The translations under genes were made by a program, and so were the position numbers. DNA of 64,000 nt, taken from assembly GCA_964036295.1 (NCBI GenBank), contig OZ038463.1, positions 35,715,678-35,779,677 on the forward strand. The letters are read 5' to 3'. Origin of the DNA: Plumapathes pennacea (Eukaryota; Cnidaria; Anthozoa; Antipatharia; Myriopathidae). The notes under the pieces were generated by a model. It did not search any database. It saw only the letters and a list, made by a program, of their open reading frames with translations, and was not told the origin of the DNA. Shown piece after piece: positions 56,601 to 64,000 of this stretch (positions within the stretch are counted from its first letter, which is position 1; each line of letters opens with the position of its first letter).

Positions 56601-57099
56601 GGATGGGTTGCCATGTGAACGAGTTTTAGATTTTTAGTTACGGAATATATATATTATTTTAGAGGCAAAAGAATAAAATTTACATTCAAACTAAAAAAAA
56701 AAAAAAAAAAAAAAAAAAACTGATCCAAATCGGAAGTCCCAGTCATAAGATAGACTGTGTTAATGATAATGACTGCTTTACGTAACGTAAATGATTGACA
56801 GTTTGACGATCTGACACGAGAACAACACTCAGAACAATACGCACGTCAGTACAAGAGGGAAGTCTGCAAACAGTTTCGATATCTGATTGTTGGATAGTTC
56901 TTCTACAGTAGAATATAATTTGCTTTTTAAACAGTGTCAAAGTCGTCGGATTTACAAGGTAAGAACAGATGCGAACGGATATATGTGTATGTGTAAACAT
57001 CCCGGAAGCTTGCGACAGGAGGTATTCATTTTCACTTTCTTGTTCCGTGTACAAAACACAAAACTGTGGATCTGATTTGCGTTTATTTGATTTACTAGG
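53640..57099. other. Intergenic region between divergent genes D and E
   Basis: No exon pairs or RNA genes recognised. It includes A-rich tracts (54282-54300, 56692-56719). It would contain the upstream control regions of both D (to the left) and E (to the right). I see no clear TATA box next to the gene E start. Confidence 0.55.
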
Positions 57100-57276
57100 A
57101 TGGTATCTAAGACGACATGGAGTTGCTGTTGTTGTCTACAACTACTGACTCTCTTAGCTTCACTGAAATTCCATGTGGTCGGCGGTGAACCGGCATTGTC
57201 AACAAGACATGGACAGGATCGCCTTTACGACTGGCCGCATGTATCGTACACGCAGTGTCTGAGGAGATGCATCCTG
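57100..57276 (+). CDS. Gene E, signal peptide exon
   Basis: ATG at 57100, then MVSKTTWSCCCCLQLLTLLA, a hydrophobic cysteine/leucine-rich secretion signal, followed by HGQDRLYDWPHVSYTQCLRR. Donor GTAAGC at 57277, phase 0. A frame-compatible acceptor-like TTACTAG lies just before the ATG, so a 5'UTR exon may exist upstream. Confidence 0.7.
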
Positions 57277-60200
57277 GTAAGCAACTACTATATATACAGG
57301 CGTGACTGTCGTTGTAATCTAAAACACTAACTTATGTAAATTTTTTTACTTGTTTAATATTTTGAGAACTTTTGAGGGGTCTGGCATGCTCGTCCCTATT
57401 CCCCTGAGGGTGTGAGACTGACATTGCTGGTGGTTGATTGTCGGTAAACTTTTCAACTGTATATAAAATTTCCAGTGACGTTCAATTTGCAAAAACAGCT
57501 TTGTGACTAACAACCGGAATTCAAACTAAGCGCTGCAGCATTGTTTACAGTATGAATTAAAAAGAATAAAATGGTTATCATACAATATCATCTTCACTCG
57601 TGCATAACTGATGACTTATGGTCGCTTCAAAGGCAAATTCGTTGTTATTAGGTATACCCAAACATCTCGGTTGCGTTACACCGGATACAATCTTGTTGTA
57701 ATACAATCGGGGTAACTTTAAATTTACACTTTGGCCCCGTCCACACTAATCCGGATAAATTTGAAAACGGAGTTTTCATACGAAAAACGCATCGAAAGTT
57801 TTCCGTCCACACTATCGTTTTCAAATCGTTTTCGCTGTCCACACTAATGCGCTGGACTGACCAAAAACGCTAAATGCCCGAATTGAGCATGCACACAGAG
57901 ATCACTGACATCATAACGTCATGCGTTTTCGAAAAGCTCCGTTTTCGCCGTCCACACTACAACATGAAACCGGAGTTTTCGAAAATATCCACTCTGGAGA
58001 GCGTTTTCGAAAATATCCGTTTTCGGTCACCGAAAACGCGTCTTAGTGTGGACGGGAGGCCAAAACGGATAAATAAATAAATATCCGTTTTCAAATTTAT
58101 CCGGATTAGTGTGAATGGGGCCTTTGTCACATTCTGCAAATTGTTGCGTCGCGATACCTAACACTTATTGGCTATCACAGCGTGACATGTTTTTTTCTGG
58201 GCGGGAAAGGACCAATAATGAACTCCTCAGGAGGGCAACGTGTAAATGCTGCTATTATAATGTCCTCATCGAGAGCATTTGAGTGGTCATGCAAGATGGT
58301 GCTGATGCCACCTGATTTTAGAGACTTTAGTTTGGTTCGGAAGCAATCAGAACTTAAAACATCACTGACATGATCTATAAATGGGACTAAATGCTACATA
58401 CATATATCCTTTTGGTTTCATTTGAAAAAAAAAAAACCCTTATAAATAATTAAGAAACATATAGGTTACGGACCGATTTTGATTAATGGGATGGCGTATA
58501 TAGTTGAAGATAAACACGACGCGATTACAACAAGAACAAGAGCAAGAACATCAACAACAACAACAACAACAACAACAAAAAGGCAACCTTTAGGGGTTTA
58601 TGGTGGCACCCCCTTATACGTGCAATGGCTAAAAATAGCATCTCGGAGTCAGCCGTCAAGAGAGGCATAAAACTAATGTCACTATAGCATTACCTCGTGT
58701 TATGTTATACATAGCGTGCACGGTGCACGTGCCCATCACGTGCTTCCGGTTCATAAGGATATAAACACATGCAGGAAATAAAAACTTGATTGGATTGGCT
58801 AGCCAACTGTAAAGTGGCTTATTCCAAAATTTTTATTCGTCTTGAATATTTGAGTATTATTTATCTCAGGATGACAACCCCAGGAACTCAGCACAATGCC
58901 AGGAAATTTGTTCAAAACAAAGTGAGTGAAATAGGGTCGAGGCTCTCATACATTGAAGCTATCGTAACTGATTATTGAGTGAAGAAGAGTGTGTGGTGGT
59001 TTTGTAGCGTCGAGAAAGATATATAACGAATGCAACTGTTACATTTTTACTGATGAAATAATATATTACTGCCTTATCCTCTATGACTTCATTTATCCAG
59101 AAATTTATAATTTCAACTAATATTTTTACCTCCAGGCAAAACCACGCGTCTTTCCAAACATAACCGAATGACGAGAGGGCTGACCGGTATGTCAAAAAAA
59201 AATCTTTTTGAGCTAAAATATACATACAACCTTCATTAGCCAGCTCAGCAGTATGCATTCGCAAACATTTAGGCTGGTTTATGGCCGCTCGACTTGACAC
59301 GTGCAATATGGTTTAGACAGAGCGGTATAAAGTATAAAGTAGGTAACTAAGCTGGTATTACTTTTCAGCTAACTTTGCCGGAAATGATGTCTTGCAGTTA
59401 TTGATCCATTTAAAAATATTACATCAATATTCGCGCTTCGTGGGCAAAAAGATCGTGCGAAAAATTGTCTTAAATCCTACGATAACATTACATATTTTTG
59501 TGGCAGCATGTGACCAAGTAAAGAAAAGCGAACAACCCGAGGGTGTGATCCCCCCCGAGGACGTGTCGGCAGATTTCTACTTGGGAAATAACAACAGCGA
59601 TTTTTTTGTTAACATTACCTGGAAACCTTTAAATGGTAAGAACTAGCCAAACACACACCAAAACTCCATACTCGACACATAAAGCTGCCCTGTTTGCTTT
59701 ATACACTTCCAGTACTCTTAACCCTTTCACTCCCAAGAGTGATCAACTTTGATTTTCTCCTTCAGTTTTTCACCAGAAATATACCATACAGTAAGGAGAA
59801 CTTTGCTTTTGGTACCTTGCTCAGATGACAGCTGATTGAACTATCGATTCTCACTACATCGCTCATACATTTTCCTCTTAAAGGGTTGGGAGAATCTGCA
59901 TTTTAATCTTGAGAGTGAAAGGGTTAAAAATTGATGATCAACAGACTAGTTTCCGGTGCTTGTGTTTCAGGAACAAAAGCACGAAGTCGCACATTTATTG
60001 CTTTTGATCTGGTCGGTTTCTAACTAACAGTAAAGTATTTTAAATATCAATTTGGAAGTTAGTAGTTTTCACCACATGTATATTCTCTTAAGAGTCAAGA
60101 AGTTCGCTTCACTCACTCGTGAGATATCGAGCTGAACACTCAAAGATAAATTTCATATCTCCGCGCGCCCATGCATTATTCTCTATACAACTACATATTC

Positions 60201-62817
60201 TGTTCTTTCAGAGGAGAACTATTCTGATGTTGATTATTTGATTGTGTTTTACAGAGACGAAATGGAAGGTGTCTCGGTCGGATGGCTATATTTTGCGATA
60301 TCACACAGTCGTGTTCAACGATTTTTCACCTAAACCAATGAAATGCGTTTTGTTACCAAAGGTTTGGGATGTCTTTATTTTGCTCTTTACGATTAGATTT
60401 TTAAATACTTAAAAGTAAAAAAATAAAAAAGTAATACAGTAGTTGCTTGTATGGGATTTCGAGTGTGCAATATAATTATATATAGAACTCTCCTATGCCC
60501 TCAAATTACCTCTCGTTTCAGTGCAGAAACCTGCAAGTATTTACGGTTTACGGTTGATTCATATATTCCATACTCTTCAATAAAAAAAAAAAAAAAAAAA
60601 AAAAAAATAATAATAATAATAATAAACTTCTCTTTCGTTCTTGTAACAGAACCAGACTTCTGTTTCTCTTCACTTGACCAGCCAGAAGAATCAACCTGCA
60701 TTCTTTTTTGTGAATGTAAGTGTAAAACTACGCATTAGGGAGCGTTGCTTGTTGCCATGGTTTGTGTTAGTTAAATTGCTTCCCAGTCTCCCCTATAGTT
60801 TTAGCTGCCTTTATTTACCGTCTGAAACATTGCAGCTAATGATACACTATCATTAAACAATATAAGTTGTTTTAATGTTGCAAATTACTAAGCGTTTCTG
60901 CTGCGTTACTCTATTTACTGTTGCGACCAAAAATGGCCATGTCAATTAAATAATTGCCAATTCTCCTGTAGAATACTTCCTTCTTGTTCCAAGTTTTTGA
61001 GTGGCGTCAATTTCATTGGAACTGCTATAAAAACTGCTCAGTACATGCTCTTATGATTTATGTAAAGAAAAGTTATTCAAAACATGTTGGTTCTACAAAG
61101 ATTAACAAATCACAATTTTGTAAGAAAGTCTGATATTTCTTATATTTTCGCAGGTTTCTACTTACCCCGCCTTCAGTTCTAATGGATCTCTGCTACGACA
61201 TAACCTAAAGAAATTTAGTCCCCGTAAGCATTTTGCTGTTAGTTGTCTGTGGGCACAATTTTAGTGTGTGTTATATGTAATGTTTTTCTTTTTCTTTTCA
61301 TGACAATCTAGAACTATTATTCCTGTCGTCGGGGACCACAAAACATAATGCTGGCAAACTAGTTATTTAGACGATACTCTTAAAATTTTCCTTGGGTACT
61401 CCTACCAGGAACTACGTGTAGCAATTAAATCGGATATGATAATTCAGTATTTACAGCTATCTGCCCTACACAGCCATGTAAATGGATGGAATTATTTGAC
61501 TAAAACGTTAGCGTTTGTAATACTGACTGTAGTTTGTTCTGGTAGCAGTGAACGATATTTTGAATAAGTAGGCGTTTATTTACTGAGACTGTACAGTTTT
61601 TATCAGTACATGTATCTGATTATACTCTACTCTTGTTATAAAATTGTATTTTCCAGCTACTCCTAGTACACCGCCTGCAACACCTCCTCCAAGTAAGATA
61701 TCAGTCCATATTCATATTCTGTTTATAACGTAAACTAACCAAGACAGTAACGTACTAAGGGGCAACAAATTATCCAGTTCAAAATCTGTCTCAGCTAAAT
61801 CAACTGAAAAGCTGGAATTTAATTCCAAACGCATCATGGGCAATAGGTTATGAACGGAGTTTCCCGTTTTCAGACTCGAAGAGGACAAAAAGAGTTTATA
61901 CCTAATCCGTACTTTGCACAAATAATTTCAAGAGAAACCGGCAAAGAAGAAGAAGAAGAAGAGTATGAAATGGCAACAGTATAAAATATATCTCCTTATG
62001 GTAGACTAGTATAGGAGTTTTTTTGCATCGTGAATGGTACTGGAGCCTTTGCAAATTCGTTGTATCATTCAAAATATATTTTATTTTGACATTAGACCAG
62101 CGGTTGTGGCGTTTTACGGGGACCAACCAACAAACACATACACATAAACTTCTGATTCTGATTCTTCAAATTTCTTGACAGCATGTGACCAAGTAAAGAA
62201 AAGTGGAAACCCCGAGGGCGTAATCCCCCCTGAGGACGTGTCAGTGAAATTCTACAGAGGAGAGAACAACAATTTGTTTGCTAACATCACCTGGAAACCA
62301 TTGAATGGTACTAAAGGAGCAAATTAAATTAACCAAATAAATGATACAAATCGAATTGTTTGTTGTCAATATAAAGACTAATTGTTCTTTGTATTCAAAT
62401 TGGTAAATGGATCGATAAGGGAGGGCTGTACATGACTGCATTTTGATCGCGTTCGGTTATCCTTTTATTTTGGCTCAAGACGTAAACAAATATGGACTTA
62501 ACTAAACTGTAGGTAACGTGAAACAGTTTTTAATAAATCAAGTAACTCCATTACTCACAAACTGTTATCCCTGTGAGACTTATAGACTACACAAATAAAC
62601 AACATATAAAAGTAATTTTAACCTGGACTTGATACACTCAATCATTTTACACTCGAGAGAAAGGTCGTCTGATCGTAATTGATATACATTTTTTCTTATG
62701 TTCACAGAGACAGAGTGCAATGTTTCCGAATGCCAAGGATATATTTTACGATATGCCGGATACAAACAGGGCTCAGACCCCCTTTCTATGCGGATGAAAT
62801 GTATTGTGCTACCAAAG
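57100..62817 (+). CDS. Gene E: secreted or membrane receptor-like protein with two FnIII-like ectodomain units, 3' partial
   Basis: Exons 57100-57276, 58870-58921, 59507-59635, 60255-60361, 60650-60715, 61154-61223, 61657-61692, 62182-62307, 62708-62817. The sum is 873 nt, 291 whole codons, and phase is kept at each junction. The N terminus is a signal peptide followed by a cysteine-containing stretch. Two tandem units then begin CDQVKKS and contain NITWKPLNG, GYILRY and KC(V/I)(L/V)LPK, joined by a Pro/Thr linker. Potential N-glycosylation sites (NITW, NQTS, NVST, NVSE) are frequent. The second unit is cut by the window end. The pattern weakly recalls IL-17-receptor-type FnIII ectodomains; this is a suggestion only. 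No relation to genes A, C or D. Confidence 0.7.
57733..58122. mobile_element. GGCCCC-ended MITE, ~390 bp
   Basis: Terminal inverted repeats of about 38 bp. The left begins GGCCCCGTCCACACTAATCC (57733). The right ends GGATTAGTGTGAATGGGGCC (58122). Both continue inward as GGATAAATTTGAAAACGG or its complement. The interior repeats CGTTTTCGAAAA and GTCCACACTA, making it strongly self-complementary. A target duplication is not clear; TTT occurs on both sides. It lies in the first intron of gene E. Non-coding. Confidence 0.8.
58870..58921 (+). CDS. Gene E, 52-nt exon 2
   Basis: TTATCTCAG precedes it and GTGAGT follows. It encodes DDNPRNSAQCQEICSKQ and enters in phase 0 and leaves in phase 1. That is exactly what is needed to join exon 1 (ends phase 0) to the exon at 59507 (starts phase 1), yielding ...CSKQTCDQVKK. 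The two new cysteines fit an extracellular domain. Confidence 0.65.
59507..61223 (+). CDS. Gene E, FnIII-like unit 1, four exons
   Basis: Exons 59507-59635, 60255-60361, 60650-60715, 61154-61223. CDQVKKSEQPEGVIPPEDVS, VNITWKPLNG, GYILRYHTVVFNDF, KCVLLPKNQTSVSLHL, PAFFFVNVSTYPAFSSN. The alternation of strands with ITW at the start, Y-x-L-R-Y in the middle and a late FFFVNV strand fits a fibronectin-III-like fold. The family is not certain. Confidence 0.65.
59718..59927. mobile_element. piggyBac-like MITE with TTAA target duplication
   Basis: TTAA at 59718-59721 and 59924-59927 flank TIRs CCCTTTCACTCCCAAGA and CTTGAGAGTGAAAGGG. About 202 bp inside, non-coding. A TTAA duplication with CCC-starting ends is characteristic of piggyBac-type transposition. 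It lies in an intron of gene E. Relatives occur at 4216-4405 and 38990-39083. Confidence 0.8.
60105..60183. mobile_element. Half copy of the 39691 foldback element
   Basis: CGTGAGATATCGAG followed by GATAAATTTCATATCTCCGC and CGCGCCCATGCATTATTCTC matches one arm and the loop of the hairpin at 39691-39799, almost identically. The other arm is absent. In an intron of gene E. Confidence 0.65.
61657..61692 (+). CDS. Gene E, Pro/Thr linker exon
   Basis: A 36-nt phase 1-1 exon (TTTTCCAG before, GTAAGA after) encoding PTPSTPPATPPP, joining the two FnIII-like units. It parallels the 36-nt linker exons of genes A and C in length, phase and composition, but not in sequence. Confidence 0.7.
62182..62817 (+). 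CDS. Gene E, FnIII-like unit 2 (first two exons)
   Basis: Exons 62182-62307 and 62708-62817. CDQVKKSGNPEGVIPPEDVS, FANITWKPLNG, then ETECNVSECQGYILRYAGYK and MKCIVLPK. The first exon is highly similar in DNA to 59507-59635; the second is more diverged. The counterparts of the NQTSVS and VSTYPA exons were not found before 64000, so the gene continues beyond the window. Confidence 0.68.
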
Positions 62818-64000
62818 GTTTGGAACTGACTACCTTACTTTTGGCTAGCTTTGTTTCGCGCTAATTTGACACAGTGTAATACTTTCAGAAACAGAAATAT
62901 GTCGGCTCATTTGTTTTAATTTTACGTTATACATCTTACGATTATAATTTGTCATCCCGCACCTATTTTTTGTAGTTGCAATCTATATTATTAAAAACAT
63001 AATCATAAATATTACAATTTCCTCGAATGTGATTGGTTCATAAACCCCCCGATTAATCATTAATTGGACACCTATTGTTCTGTAATCGGATACTTCTTTG
63101 TTCTGTAATCGGACAGTTGGCTTGACCAATCATAAGCAAGAGTGAAATATAAATGCACCAATCAGCGTTACACTGATTTTCAGTGGAAAACTCGATTGCC
63201 GGTGTGAGTTTGTGGCTTCTCGAAAGGCGAATTTTGTTAATTCTTGGACAACTTAACATGCAAGGAACAGTTTGTGGTCAATCAAAGAACGTGAACAGTC
63301 ACTATGTAACGAAAGAAGACAGGAAATTTTCGCCGGTCGGACGCGTTTGTTTAGTTCACGACATCGCCAGCATGCTGTGCTATAGACACTCTGAAACTTA
63401 CGGCTCGGCCAATGTCAATGAACGTCGTTGATTCATTTCAAAATCATGGAAGAAACTTAACTTTGTTGTGATGGACTGTGATGGACAAACGCTCCTAGAA
63501 AATTAAGCCGCCAAGAAATCGGTAAGTTTGTAATTGCTGTGCCGACCCGCTAAGATACAGATTTTTTCAGTCTTGAATATTTCCTTTGAATGCTTTGGAG
63601 TAAACTTCTGTGAAAAAAATAAACTAGTATTCTGAGTTTCAAAGTACCTGTTATGTTAAAAAATGTAAACCTGAAAAGTCGAAATAAACTGTCTTTCAAT
63701 TTGTGAGTTCGTGATGGGTTTACTGATTTTTACTGAGTGTAAAGAACTTACACATTTTTTACTTTTACTTCAAAAATCCGCATTCAACTCAAATCATTGG
63801 GTAAATTAGCTTCTTCTTTCTCTCAAGTATTTTAAGTTGATATAACTGAGAGCTAGATAACTACGAACAAGCGGCGTGTTTACAAACGCCGAACCGTGTG
63901 TACGCGCGTGTTAAAATAGATCGGCGATGAAGAACTTCTTGATGCTTTGTTTTTATGTATAGTACAGGAGAAGACGCTGAAGCTATATGATCATTTCATT
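62818..64000. other. Right end, intron of gene E presumed, nothing recognised
   Basis: No acceptor followed by a frame resembling the expected next gene E exon was found. An 82-codon frame at 63183-63431 has no recognisable domain and no clear splice partners. Two near copies of TTCTGTAATCGGA lie at about 63079 and 63101. Confidence 0.45.

Noticed and set aside
63183-63431. 82-codon plus-strand frame
   Set aside because: No recognisable domain and no flanking splice sites in the phase needed for gene E.

Overview
The window reads as animal nuclear DNA, most likely from a stony coral or another anthozoan cnidarian. Four signs support this: many small exons with canonical GT-AG junctions, AT-rich introns, abundant MITE-type elements and satellite DNA, and large secreted proteins built from cnidarian-style mixes of discoidin, von Willebrand A and thrombospondin type-1 modules. 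I see no bacterial operon structure, no CRISPR array and no recognisable tRNA or rRNA. The species call is inference. Exon chains were built by eye, but every chain keeps the reading frame across all junctions.

Layout. Gene A (+, 229-13590) enters from the left without its 5' end. It encodes F5/8C x2, vWA, D8C, ILEI, then four tandem linker+D8C units (at least 1358 aa in the window). From 13.7 to 24.3 kb there is no gene: a TAA microsatellite and then a satellite array of about 30 monomers of 334 bp, with a higher-order repeat. Gene C (-, 40.63-26.16 kb) is complete: TATA promoter, 5'UTR exon, signal peptide, WSC-like domain, TSP1, vWA, TSP1, vWA, F5/8C x3, vWA, D8C x2, ILEI (1764 codons plus stop). 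Genes A and C are inverted paralogues placed tail to tail around the satellite, and their terminal exons are still recognisably homologous. Gene D (-, 53.53-44.14 kb) is a third paralogue: signal peptide, vWA, D8C, eight near-identical TSP1 exons, vWA, an ILEI remnant, D8C (about 1169 codons). Gene E (+, from 57100, open at the right edge) is unrelated: a signal peptide followed by two copies of a fibronectin-III-like ectodomain with weak resemblance to IL-17-receptor-type ectodomains.

How the genes work together. A, C and D look like secreted adhesion or matrix proteins. The vWA domains keep the metal-ion site (MIDAS), F5/8C domains usually bind carbohydrate or lipid, the TSP1 repeats of D carry CSVTCG, D8C is the eight-cysteine module of uromodulin/GP2-type proteins, and ILEI is the FAM3-type fold. 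vWA + TSP1 + F5/8C recalls coral coadhesin, a skeletal-matrix protein. Joining it to D8C and ILEI is the distinctive feature here. All modules are phase 1-1 exons or exon pairs, so they can be duplicated, deleted and shuffled without breaking frame, and the window shows each of these events.

The remaining sequence is introns, intergenic DNA, microsatellites and several small non-autonomous DNA transposons (pogo-like, piggyBac-like with TTAA, a GGCCCC family and foldback elements).
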